From Bacilli bacterium (GTDB lineage Bacteria > Bacillota_I > Bacilli_A > RF39 > UBA660): a stretch of DNA of 18,197 bases. Shown piece after piece: positions 1 to 7,258 of the stretch. Every line of letters begins with the position of its first letter. The first letter of the stretch is position 1. Below the pieces are notes generated by a model. That model saw only the letters and a list, made by a program, of their open reading frames with translations. It had not been told where the DNA came from and searched no databases. Made by a program: the position numbers and the translations under genes. The stretch spans positions 1-18,197 of the forward strand of contig CAADZW010000212.1 in NCBI GenBank assembly GCA_900753645.1, in the 5' to 3' direction.

Positions 1-100
1 AAAAACTATTTTTATTTAGTTATTTTATCAATTATACATAAATCATATGCGTATATAAATATTTTTTTTAACTATTAGACAAAATATAATAGGTGATATT

Positions 101-586
101 ATGTATTATTTAAATTATTTTTTTGTTTTTTCAATTCTTGGTCATATTGTGGAAAGTTTTGTTTATTCAGATGGTCAAAGTGGCATATTATATGGTTGGT
201 GGACACCAATTTATGGATTTGGAATTATCATAATATTATTGCTTTATAAATGTATAGACAAATTAAATATCAAAGAAATTAAAAAGGGACTCGTCCTCTT
301 TATTACTAGCGCTTTGATTTTGATGACATTAGAATTTATCAGCGGCCATCTAATCGAACTGATATTTAATGTAACTTTTTGGGATTATTCTAATTTAAAG
401 TTCAACATCGGTAAATATACATCCATCGAAATGGGCTTAATTTGGGGAATAGCCAGTATCGTGTTTATTTATTGGCTCAAACCTTTTTTAGATAAAATAA
501 TAAGTAAAATACCAAAATATTTTACTTATCTTCTAATTATTCTATTCATCTTAGATCTGTTTTTGACAATTATTATTAAACATTAA
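101..586 (+). CDS. CmpB-like (PF06541) integral membrane protein
   Basis: A 161-residue, very hydrophobic protein with about five predicted membrane helices (near residues 4-22, 33-51, 62-88, 107-125 and 139-158). The family is named putative type IV ABC-transporter permease, but no transport activity is firmly established. Family hallmarks seen here are a helix with Glu in ILGHIVES, the GILYGWWTPIYGFG block (about residues 28-41), and the WDYSNLKFNIGKYTS block followed by a GLIWG helix. Length is normal for a minimal single-domain member. The start is fixed by AGGTGAT at 91-97. A TATAAT at 85-90 abuts this ribosome site and is probably too close to serve as the promoter. No ATP-binding partner lies next to it. 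It converges on ychF, and the two reading frames overlap by 11 bp at their 3' ends. Family assignment is solid; function is unknown. Confidence 0.85.
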   Translation: MYYLNYFFVFSILGHIVESFVYSDGQSGILYGWWTPIYGFGIIIILLLYKCIDKLNIKEIKKGLVLFITSALILMTLEFISGHLIELIFNVTFWDYSNLKFNIGKYTSIEMGLIWGIASIVFIYWLKPFLDKIISKIPKYFTYLLIILFILDLFLTIIIKH

Positions 587-1676
587 ATCTGAAATAACAA
601 ATATCTCCATCTTGCATTAAATAATCTTTACCTTCTAATCTTACTTTACCTGCTTCTTTTACTGCCTTTTCGCTACCATATCTTTCTAAAGCATAGTAAC
701 TAAATACTTCTGCTTTAATAAAACCTTTTTCAAAATCAGTATGGATAATACCGGCACATTCTGGTGCTTTCATCCCTTTTTTAAAAGTCCAAGCTCTCAC
801 TTCATCAGTTCCTGCTGTAAAAAAAGTTTCTAATCCTAATAAAGAATAAGTCGCTTTGATTAATTTATCCAATCCACTTTCTTCGATTCCCAAATCTTTT
901 AAAAATAAAGTTTTTTCCTCATCCTCTAGATCACTTAATTCGGCCTCTATTTTCGCACAAACCTTGATTACTTTAGCATTTTCAGCTTCGGCATATCCTT
1001 CGACTTTAATAACATGAGGATTGTTTTTATTCACCAAATCTTCTTCACTAACATTTGCCATATAGATAATTGGCTTTAAAGTAAGAAAATTAAATGGTTT
1101 AATTATCTTTATTTCTTCTTCATCTAAATGCATACGTCTAATTGGAAAGTTTTTAAGTAAACTTTCTTTTATTTTGTTTAATAATTCTACTTCTTTCAAA
1201 GTTTCTTTGTCTTTTGACATAGTTGCTTTTTTACCGATTCTATTTAATCTATTATCTACTACTTCTAAATCAGCCAAAATTAATTCAACATTGATTATTT
1301 CAATATCGCGAATCGGATCGACCACTTCTTCAACATGGATAATATTTTTATCTTCAAAACATCTAACCACTTCGACAATCGCATCAACTTCTCTAATATG
1401 AGATAAGAATTTATTACCCAATCCCTCGCCATGAGAAGCACCGCTGACAAGTCCAGCGATATCAGTAAATTCAAATGTAGTGGGTACTAGACTTTTAGGT
1501 TGATATAATTGATTTAAAAAATCTAAACGTTTATCTGGTACGATAACCACCCCAACATTAGGCTCAATAGTTGCGAAAGGATAATTAGCCGCCAAAATAT
1601 TTTTCTTTGTTATTGCATTAAATAAAGTACTCTTACCAACATTTGGTAGTCCTACTATACCAGCAGTTAATGCCAT
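576..1676 (-). CDS. ychF: Redox-regulated ATPase YchF (Obg-family, OLA1-like)
   Basis: A 366-residue protein, the usual length for bacterial YchF, a cytosolic P-loop NTPase of the Obg group that binds ribosomes and prefers ATP to GTP. The P-loop GLPNVGKS spans residues 9-16. Switch regions follow (NYPFATIEPN; DIAGLVSGASHGEGLGN). The base-specificity segment reads MANVSEEDL rather than the NKxD of GTPases, which is the YchF hallmark of relaxed or ATP specificity. The C-terminal TGS domain is present (FFTAGTDEVRAWTF, DFEKGFIKAEV). The start is supported by GAGGTGATTTT directly before ATG. It is the last gene of the minus-strand run but has its own promoter (1700-1728) just beyond the terminator of the upstream transporter gene. 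A position close to parAB and a DUF951 gene matches other Bacillota. Identification is very secure. Confidence 0.97.
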   Translation of the reverse strand: MALTAGIVGLPNVGKSTLFNAITKKNILAANYPFATIEPNVGVVIVPDKRLDFLNQLYQPKSLVPTTFEFTDIAGLVSGASHGEGLGNKFLSHIREVDAIVEVVRCFEDKNIIHVEEVVDPIRDIEIINVELILADLEVVDNRLNRIGKKATMSKDKETLKEVELLNKIKESLLKNFPIRRMHLDEEEIKIIKPFNFLTLKPIIYMANVSEEDLVNKNNPHVIKVEGYAEAENAKVIKVCAKIEAELSDLEDEEKTLFLKDLGIEESGLDKLIKATYSLLGLETFFTAGTDEVRAWTFKKGMKAPECAGIIHTDFEKGFIKAEVFSYYALERYGSEKAVKEAGKVRLEGKDYLMQDGDICYFRFNV

Positions 1677-1699
1677 AAAATCACCTCAAATACTAATAT

Positions 1700-1728
1700 A
1701 GTATACCATTTAATTTTACTTTAAACAA
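1700..1728 (-). promoter_or_regulatory. SigA-type promoter for ychF
   Basis: On the minus strand, TTGTTT (1728-1723) and TATACT (1705-1700) are separated by exactly 17 bases. A TG one base upstream of the -10 box makes an extended -10. The start point would fall near 1693, giving a leader of about 17 nt that contains the GAGGTGAT ribosome site. The -35 box touches the U-tract of the preceding terminator, so the two signals are packed back to back. Confidence 0.72.
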
Positions 1729-1729
1729 G

Positions 1730-1755
1730 AAAAAAACTCTACATATGTAGAGTTT
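1730..1755 (-). terminator. Intrinsic terminator of the AbgT-family gene
   Basis: A perfect palindrome, AAACTCTACAT (1734-1744) followed by ATGTAGAGTTT (1745-1755). On the minus strand it is followed by an unbroken T run (1736-1730) that includes the last stem bases. The stem swallows part of the stop codon of the transporter gene (1754-1756). It separates the parAB-to-transporter run from ychF. Confidence 0.85.
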
Positions 1756-3256
1756 ACATCGTTGCTAAAGTATCGATTCCCAAAGGTAACCCAGCAATAT
1801 ACCAAATAACTAACAACAATAACCAGAAAATAATCGTTATAATAATAATTGGCAAAATTAATCTTAACGTATTAAACAGCGTTACTTTATTTTCATTAGT
1901 ATTGTATTTTTGAATAAAACCAACCATGATTATAAAGAAGATAAATAATGGCGTAATTATTTTCCCGACACTATCAGCAGCTTTAAAGACAAATTGAGCA
2001 AAATCAGGGGTTAGATTACCACGCATGAATAATGGAACCAAAACTGGTGAAATTAAAACCCATTTTTCGATACTTCCTGGTATCAAAATACTCATCAAAA
2101 CGATGAAAATAAAAGATACAATAATCAATAATATACCAGTAAAGTCAAATAAACTAATTAGATATATTAATTTATTAGCGACAACCACACCAAGATTAGT
2201 CCAATCTATTATTCCAATTAAAATTGAAGCTAAAAACATTAGGACAAACAAATAACCAATATTATTAAACTCTTTAGTAAAACTAAAGCCAAAATCGTGA
2301 TTGTTTTTAAAATTCTTACTAATTACTCCATAAATTAATCCAGTAACACTAATTAGCAGTAAGAATAAAAACATAAATGATAAATTAAAAGGAGCTGAAG
2401 GACTAAATAACTTTGCTATATATACATTTTGTGTCGAATCTAACAATAATCCTCCAGGAATAATTAACAATATGATCCCTATTAAACAAAGTGCAAAACC
2501 AGTCAAACTAAAAGTTAAAGCTTTTTTTGAGGTTACTAATTCATCTTCATACTTATCAGTAACAGTAATTTTTTTATTTAAATATTTTTCCACTAAAACG
2601 GTAAGTAAAAAACTTAGAATAATTGTACTAGCAATCATAATATATAAATTTGAATTTAAATTAAACTTATATGATGAATCAACGTCGATTATAGCAGCTG
2701 CTTCCGTTAGCATTCCTAACGCGTAATCGTTGTAATTATAAATTATTCCCGTTCCATAGCCTAAAGTTATTCCTAAAAATAAAGTTATAATACCTAAAAC
2801 CGGACTTCGATTAGCATATTGATATAAAACTGCTACTAAAGGAATTAAAATAATATAACTATAGTCGCCAATCATCGTGGAAATGATCCCAACAAAGATA
2901 ACAATAAAAGTTAATACGTTAGATCGCAATTTTCTAAATGGGGAAAATAAGTGTTTGAGCAACCCACTACTTTTAGCAATCCCGATGGCCATCAATGATA
3001 AAACAATCATCGCGAATGGTTGCAATAAATTAAAATTAGTAATTACATTACTAAAGAAATAAGTAAATCCTTCTTTAGAAAAAATATTACGAACTACTAC
3101 TATGGAAGTTTCTAACATCCCATTCTCAATCGTAGTTTGTGTACCTTCAACATTAAGTAACGACAGCCAACTACTACTAAGTATAGCAATAGCAATTAGA
3201 ATAATCATCGTCAAAACAGGTGACAGCAGTCTTTGTTTTTTATTTTTCTTACTCAT
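1754..3256 (-). CDS. AbgT-family transporter
   Basis: A 500-residue protein with about 12-13 membrane helices that matches the AbgT family (PF03806), whose members include the p-aminobenzoyl-glutamate importer of E. coli and the MtrF/YdaH exporters of antifolate drugs. Recognisable blocks are GIAKSSGLL (92-100), the IGDYSYIILIPLVA loop (129-142) with RSPVLGI after it, FNNIGYLFVLMFLAS (330-344), DWTNLG (351-356), the hairpin GSIEKWVLISPVLVPLF (394-410) and FKAADSVGKIITPLF (424-438). In the last block the Arg common in the family (RxxDS) is Lys425, while Asp428 and the Pro of ITP remain. AGGAGG lies 5 bases before the ATG, right after the DUF951 stop codon, so it is co-transcribed with that gene. 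Whether it imports folate fragments or exports drugs cannot be read from sequence. The family call is firm; the substrate is open. Confidence 0.88.
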   Translation of the reverse strand: MSKKNKKQRLLSPVLTMIILIAIAILSSSWLSLLNVEGTQTTIENGMLETSIVVVRNIFSKEGFTYFFSNVITNFNLLQPFAMIVLSLMAIGIAKSSGLLKHLFSPFRKLRSNVLTFIVIFVGIISTMIGDYSYIILIPLVAVLYQYANRSPVLGIITLFLGITLGYGTGIIYNYNDYALGMLTEAAAIIDVDSSYKFNLNSNLYIMIASTIILSFLLTVLVEKYLNKKITVTDKYEDELVTSKKALTFSLTGFALCLIGIILLIIPGGLLLDSTQNVYIAKLFSPSAPFNLSFMFLFLLLISVTGLIYGVISKNFKNNHDFGFSFTKEFNNIGYLFVLMFLASILIGIIDWTNLGVVVANKLIYLISLFDFTGILLIIVSFIFIVLMSILIPGSIEKWVLISPVLVPLFMRGNLTPDFAQFVFKAADSVGKIITPLFIFFIIMVGFIQKYNTNENKVTLFNTLRLILPIIIITIIFWLLLLVIWYIAGLPLGIDTLATM

Positions 3257-3265
3257 AAAAGCCTC

Positions 3266-3448
3266 CTATAAGCTAATAACTTTCTTTAATTTTTTGTTAA
3301 ATTCAACACGTGGTAACATGATACTTCTACCACACTGACAACATTTTATTTTTATATCGATACCAACTCTAGTTATCTCAAACTGATTGCTACCGCATGG
3401 GTGTTCTTTTTTCATCATAACAATGCTACCTATTTTGTATTCTTTCAT
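3266..3448 (-). CDS. DUF951 family small zinc-ribbon-like protein
   Basis: A 60-residue protein with the full DUF951 (PF06107) signature: an N-terminal YKIGSIVMMKKEHPCGS, then EITRVGIDIKIKC, then CQCGRSIMLPRVEF. Cys18, Cys36, Cys37 and Cys39 could form a small metal site. No biochemical role is established; the compact basic fold suggests nucleic-acid or ribosome binding (inference). Two ATG codons lie in tandem at 3451 and 3448. The GGAG site is 4 bases from the first and 7 from the second, so I chose 3448. It lies 18 bp after mscS and 9 bp before the transporter. DUF951 genes are widely found next to parB or ychF in Bacillota, as here. Confidence 0.93.
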   Translation of the reverse strand: MKEYKIGSIVMMKKEHPCGSNQFEITRVGIDIKIKCCQCGRSIMLPRVEFNKKLKKVISL

Positions 3449-3466
3449 CATAAATCTCCATCTATT

Positions 3467-4240
3467 TTAAGGCCTTTTGATATTGTTTTTATCCAGCTCG
3501 ATTTTAATCGCTTTACGCATTTGTCGTTGAACTTCGTATTGCGATCCGGCCTCAACTTCAGCTACCAATCTAAATGTTAATGAGTTATCATTTAATTTTT
3601 CAACACCCAATGAAGTAACTTCACCTTTTAAAGATTTGATTTTTTTACTTAATTGTCGACATAAATTATCTAATACTTTTTCGACCAGATCGATATCTGA
3701 ATCGTAAGCGATATTAAAATCAACTATCGCCATAGCTCGATCAATCGTATGATTAATAATAGTACTAATCGAACCATTATTGATAATCAGTTCTTCCCCG
3801 CTATAAGCTTTAATTCGGGTTGTTCTTAACCCGACATTGACAACTTCACCTTTAAAGTTGTTGATCGTTACCCAATCACCAACATTATAACTATCTTCAA
3901 ATATAAAAGAAATTCCGGCGATAAAATCTTTCAAAATATTCTGAAAAGCTAAACCAACGACAACCGTAACTGCTCCTAAAGATGTTACAATAGCACTTGT
4001 TTCGACGCCATATATACCTAAAATTATGACAATTCCAATTATAAAGCAAACAAATCTTGCAACATTGAGAAAAAAATTCATAAGTGTTTTTTGCTTTTTA
4101 TGTTTAACTTTATTAGTTTTAATATTAAATATTCTTTTGATAATTCTTTTTAATATTTTATAAATGATGAACATAACGACTATCGTTATAATTGGTCCTA
4201 AAACTTTTTCTGACAAAATAGTTTTGATAATTTCATCCAT
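3467..4240 (-). CDS. mscS: Small-conductance mechanosensitive channel (MscS family)
   Basis: A 257-residue channel that opens under membrane tension to release solutes during osmotic downshock. Three N-terminal helices are visible (about 13-33, 57-78 and the pore helix 84-110). The pore-lining helix reads LGAVTVVVGLAFQNILKDF and leads into the beta domain (EDSYNVGDWVTI, GEVVNVGLRTTRIK, ELIINNGSI), then the mixed alpha/beta C-terminal vestibule. Length is close to E. coli MscS. A GTG at 4249 is in frame, but AGGTGA at that position is the ribosome site for the ATG at 4240, so I use the latter. It begins 9 bp after the parB stop, so it is probably translated from the parAB message. This stretch has noticeably more CpG than expected from its composition. 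Confidence 0.93.
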   Translation of the reverse strand: MDEIIKTILSEKVLGPIITIVVMFIIYKILKRIIKRIFNIKTNKVKHKKQKTLMNFFLNVARFVCFIIGIVIILGIYGVETSAIVTSLGAVTVVVGLAFQNILKDFIAGISFIFEDSYNVGDWVTINNFKGEVVNVGLRTTRIKAYSGEELIINNGSISTIINHTIDRAMAIVDFNIAYDSDIDLVEKVLDNLCRQLSKKIKSLKGEVTSLGVEKLNDNSLTFRLVAEVEAGSQYEVQRQMRKAIKIELDKNNIKRP

Positions 4241-4249
4241 CTTAATCAC

Positions 4250-5119
4250 CTATTCTTTAACATTTAAAATTTCTAAAATTCGGTTTAAATCAGCGACATT
4301 GACAAAAGATATTTCGATCTTTTTTTCTTTTATCTTTACTTTTGTATCTAACTTTTCTCTTAATAGTTCTTCAACATATTTATAACCTCTATCATCGGTT
4401 GCTTTTTTTATTTTATTTTTACGCTCATCTTTAACTGTTATTTCTTCGATTTCTCGAACTGGAATTTTGTTGTTGACAATCATTTGTGCATATTCTAACA
4501 TTTTTTCTTCACTTTCAAGCTTGCTTAAAACTCGAGCATGACCCATTGTCAATTTGTTTTCGATAAGCATTTGTTGAATTTCTTGTGGTAATCTTAAAAG
4601 ACCTAAAATATTAGTAACATGACTTCTACTCTTGCTAACTTTATTACTTAATTCGTCTTGTGTTAGGTTTAATTTTTTGATCATAGTCTCGTAAGCACGA
4701 GCTTCTTCGATTACATTTAAGTTTTCACGTTGAAGATTTTCAAGTAAAGCGATTTCCATCATCTGTTGGTCAGAAAAATCTCTTATAATGGCAGAAATAC
4801 TAAATTTGCCAGCCATTTTAGAAGCACGCAGTCTTCTTTCGCCAGCAACAAGATCATAACCTTTGATTCCTTTTTTAACAATGATCGGTTGGAAAACACC
4901 ATTTATTTTGATCGATTCAGCTAATTCTCTTAATGATTCTTCGTTAAATGTTGTTCTAGGTTGATAAGGGTTAGGTCTTATCTCATCTAAATTTAATTCG
5001 ATGATTTCATCAGAATTTGTAGTTTCATAAATTTGTTTTTCAAAACTATTAAAATCTAAATTTTCACTATTAAATAATTGTTCTAATCCTCTTCCTAACG
5101 CTCTTTTTTTAGTTTCCAT
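4250..5119 (-). CDS. parB: Chromosome-partitioning protein ParB (Spo0J)
   Basis: A 289-residue chromosomal ParB, the CTP-dependent DNA clamp that loads at parS sites and recruits SMC and ParA. The N-terminal CTP-binding domain shows LDEIRPNPYQPR (44-55), the VAGERRLRAS motif (91-100) and ENLQRENLN (127-135). The central helix-turn-helix is TQDELSNKVSKSRSHV (about 153-168). The C-terminal dimerisation region closes the protein. An N-terminal GRGLEQLF segment, where ParA interaction maps in relatives, is intact. The start lies inside parA (11-bp overlap) behind GAGGTGATC, so translation is probably coupled. I looked for a consensus parS (TGTTTCACGTGAAACA) and found no good match in the window. 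Identification is very secure. Confidence 0.97.
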   Translation of the reverse strand: METKKRALGRGLEQLFNSENLDFNSFEKQIYETTNSDEIIELNLDEIRPNPYQPRTTFNEESLRELAESIKINGVFQPIIVKKGIKGYDLVAGERRLRASKMAGKFSISAIIRDFSDQQMMEIALLENLQRENLNVIEEARAYETMIKKLNLTQDELSNKVSKSRSHVTNILGLLRLPQEIQQMLIENKLTMGHARVLSKLESEEKMLEYAQMIVNNKIPVREIEEITVKDERKNKIKKATDDRGYKYVEELLREKLDTKVKIKEKKIEISFVNVADLNRILEILNVKE

Positions 5120-5894
5120 TATGATCGATCACCTCTTTAGCTAAATTAAGATATGCCATTGTCCCTCTATTTTTAGGATCATAAGCCAAAATCGGTTTGC
5201 CATGACTAGGAGCTTCTGATATTTTAATTAATCTAGGGATAATAGTATCATATACTTTTTCTTTAAAATATGCTTTTATTTCTTCAACTACTTCTAAACC
5301 TAAAATTGTTCTTGAATCTAACATCGTAAGTAATACACCTTCAATATCTAAAGTAGGATTTAAATCCTTTTGAATCAACAAAATCGAATGTAACAACTGC
5401 GTTATTCCCTCTAATGCAAAAAATTCACATTGAACTGGAATGATAACGGAATTGGCAGCAGCCAAAGCATTAGTGGTTAAAATTCCTAAAGATGGTGGAC
5501 AATCAATGATAATAAAATCAAAATTATCCTTAGCTATATCTAAATATTTTTTTAACTGACTAGATTTGTTGAAACTATGGTCAACTCTACTTCTTTCCAT
5601 TAATTCGATATCAGCACCAGCCAGATTGATCGAAGCTGGTATTATATATAAATTTTTAAAATGTGTTTTAACAATTACCTCATCCAATGTTGCACGGTCG
5701 ACGATGAGATCATATATTGTTTTTTCATGGGAACTTTTACTGACACCAACACCAGTAGTACTGTTTCCTTGGCTATCCAAATCGACCAAAAGTACTTTTT
5801 TTCCCAACACTCCCAAAGAAGCAGACAAATTAATACTAGTAGTAGTTTTACCAACACCACCCTTTTGGTTAACCAAAGCAATAATTTTTCCCAT
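5109..5894 (-). CDS. parA: Chromosome-partitioning ATPase ParA (Soj)
   Basis: A 261-residue Walker-type ATPase of the MinD/ParA group that binds the nucleoid and works with ParB in origin segregation; in B. subtilis, Soj also regulates DnaA. The deviant Walker A motif KGGVGKTT is at residues 11-18 with its signature Lys. LLVDLDSQGNST follows as the A' box and IIIDCPPSLG as Walker B. The short N-terminus (no extra DNA-binding domain) marks it as chromosomal Soj type rather than a long plasmid ParA. ATG is preceded by GGTGATGTT. About 100 bp of AT-rich DNA separate it from nagZ, and a possible extended -10 promoter lies there. parB overlaps its 3' end by 11 bp. rsmG, noc and mnmEG, common neighbours in Bacilli, are absent on this side. 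Confidence 0.97.
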   Translation of the reverse strand: MGKIIALVNQKGGVGKTTTSINLSASLGVLGKKVLLVDLDSQGNSTTGVGVSKSSHEKTIYDLIVDRATLDEVIVKTHFKNLYIIPASINLAGADIELMERSRVDHSFNKSSQLKKYLDIAKDNFDFIIIDCPPSLGILTTNALAAANSVIIPVQCEFFALEGITQLLHSILLIQKDLNPTLDIEGVLLTMLDSRTILGLEVVEEIKAYFKEKVYDTIIPRLIKISEAPSHGKPILAYDPKNRGTMAYLNLAKEVIDHNGN

Positions 5895-5920
5895 AACATC
5901 ACCATTTTTCTACAAATACT

Positions 5921-5929
5921 ATTTTATCA
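5921..5929 (-). promoter_or_regulatory. Candidate extended -10 promoter for parAB
   Basis: The minus strand reads TGATAAAAT, an extended -10 element (TG plus TAAAAT) about 27 bases upstream of the parA ATG. No good -35 box stands 17 bases further up, so the call rests on the extended -10 and on position in the only sizeable gap before parA. Confidence 0.4.
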
Positions 5930-5996
5930 CATTTTAAAATAATTAGATAGTAATTAACATTAAAAAGATAAAAATTCCTCGTTTAAATATTAAAAT

Positions 5997-7193
5997 TTAA
6001 TTGGAAACAATGATTTTGTCAAAGATTTCTTTATTTGCTTCATGGTCTACTTGGCGATAATCTTTTTCCTCAAATAATTGATATTTATACTTTAATTTCA
6101 ATACTCTTTTAACTGCGTTATCGATCGTTTCTTCTTCGATTTTACCTGTTTCAACACCTGTTTTTATTGCATTAAATAATTCTAGGCCTTTATTTTGAGC
6201 AATAAAAACATCAATTCCTGCATTAACACCTAAAACAGCAATTTCAGACATTGTATAATTTGTCGATAATGCTTTCATTATAATTGAATCTGTAAAAATG
6301 ACACCATCGAATTGCATATCTTCTCTTAAAATATCAGTTATGATTAAACTAGATAAAGTTGCAGGTACCATTGATCCTGTGATTTCAGGATAAGCAATAT
6401 GGGCCACCATAATAGCATCATCCACACCACTATTTATTGCAGCTTGAAATGGTTGTAATTCCAATTCTTTTAATTCATTTAAGTCCTTCCTAACGACAGG
6501 CAACTCAACATGACTATCCTCACTTGTATCACCATGACCAGGAAAATGTTTAATAACAGGAATTATATTATTACTCTTTAAACCTCTGGCTAAAGGAAGG
6601 GCCATTTTAATCACCTGTGAGCTAGTTGTTCCAAAAGCACGATTTCCAATAACCGTATTATTAGAATTAGAATAGACATCTAAAACTGGCGCAAAGTTAA
6701 GATTTACCCCATAATAAGAAAGTTCAGAGGCGATAGCTTGGCCCACTTGATAAGATAACTGTGAATCTAAAGTATTACCTAAATCTAGCATACTAGGTAG
6801 TTGAGAAAGTGGTGATTCAGCTATCGAGTTGAATCTTTCGACTCGTCCCCCTTCTTCATCAACGCCGATAAAAAGAGGAATTGTTACATTATCTTGTAGA
6901 TCAGCGATAAATTTTATTAATTGTTCTTCACTTTTAATATTTTGACTAAATAAAATTACACCCCCAGGTTTTATATCATCTAATTGATCATTTAAATTTT
7001 GATTAAAAGAAGTATAATCAGTCGATATCATAATCATTTGACCGATTTTTTCATCGACCGTCATGTTTTCAACGATGAAATTTATTCTGTTATCTAGTAT
7101 ATTATTAGTAAAATCAGAAATAAAACTACCAGAAAAAACTTGTGAAATTACTATTGTAAAAAATAACACATAACCAAAAATTATTCGTCTCAT
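5997..7193 (-). CDS. nagZ: Glycoside hydrolase family 3 beta-N-acetylglucosaminidase, exported
   Basis: A 398-residue family 3 hydrolase that removes terminal N-acetylglucosamine from peptidoglycan fragments during wall turnover. The TIM barrel carries GVDEEGGRVERF (110-121), the NagZ signature KHFPGHGDTSEDSH (215-228) with the general-acid pair Asp226 and His228, and FTDSIIMKAL with the expected nucleophile Asp302. Only the barrel is present, as in Gram-negative NagZ; the extra C-terminal domain of B. subtilis NagZ is missing. An N-terminal hydrophobic segment (about 4-22) without a lipobox Cys suggests a signal peptide or membrane anchor, placing the enzyme outside the membrane. GAGAGGA precedes the ATG. 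It lies downstream of the ftsH terminator, so it likely has its own weak promoter or relies on read-through. Family and activity are well supported. Confidence 0.93.
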   Translation of the reverse strand: MRRIIFGYVLFFTIVISQVFSGSFISDFTNNILDNRINFIVENMTVDEKIGQMIMISTDYTSFNQNLNDQLDDIKPGGVILFSQNIKSEEQLIKFIADLQDNVTIPLFIGVDEEGGRVERFNSIAESPLSQLPSMLDLGNTLDSQLSYQVGQAIASELSYYGVNLNFAPVLDVYSNSNNTVIGNRAFGTTSSQVIKMALPLARGLKSNNIIPVIKHFPGHGDTSEDSHVELPVVRKDLNELKELELQPFQAAINSGVDDAIMVAHIAYPEITGSMVPATLSSLIITDILREDMQFDGVIFTDSIIMKALSTNYTMSEIAVLGVNAGIDVFIAQNKGLELFNAIKTGVETGKIEEETIDNAVKRVLKLKYKYQLFEEKDYRQVDHEANKEIFDKIIVSN

Positions 7194-7223
7194 TATATGT
7201 TCCTCTCTATCAATTTAAGAAAA

Positions 7224-7247
7224 GACAACCAACAAAAGTTGATTGTC
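7224..7247 (-). terminator. Intrinsic terminator after ftsH
   Basis: On the minus strand, GACAATCAAC (7247-7238), a TTTT loop, and GTTGGTTGTC (7233-7224) form a 10-bp stem with one G-U pair, followed by TTTTCTT. It lies 12 bp past the ftsH stop codon and ends the tilS-ftsH unit before nagZ. Confidence 0.85.
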
Positions 7248-7258
7248 AAAAAATCAGA

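Noticed and set aside
44..60. String atatgcgtat shared by the regions upstream of the CmpB gene (about 46-55) and of the XRE gene (14369-14378)
   Set aside because: Only about ten bases are shared, the string is not palindromic and it falls between, not in, the operator arms; too short to argue co-regulation.
1174..1401. Plus-strand open frames opposite ychF, the transporter, parA and others
   Set aside because: They lie fully inside well-identified minus-strand genes, lack ribosome sites and show low-complexity composition typical of antisense frames.
4721..4736. Possible parS site GTTTTCACGTTGAAGA within parB
   Set aside because: It matches the 16-bp parS consensus at only 11 positions, loses the palindrome in the right half, and encodes part of the conserved ENLQRENLN motif.
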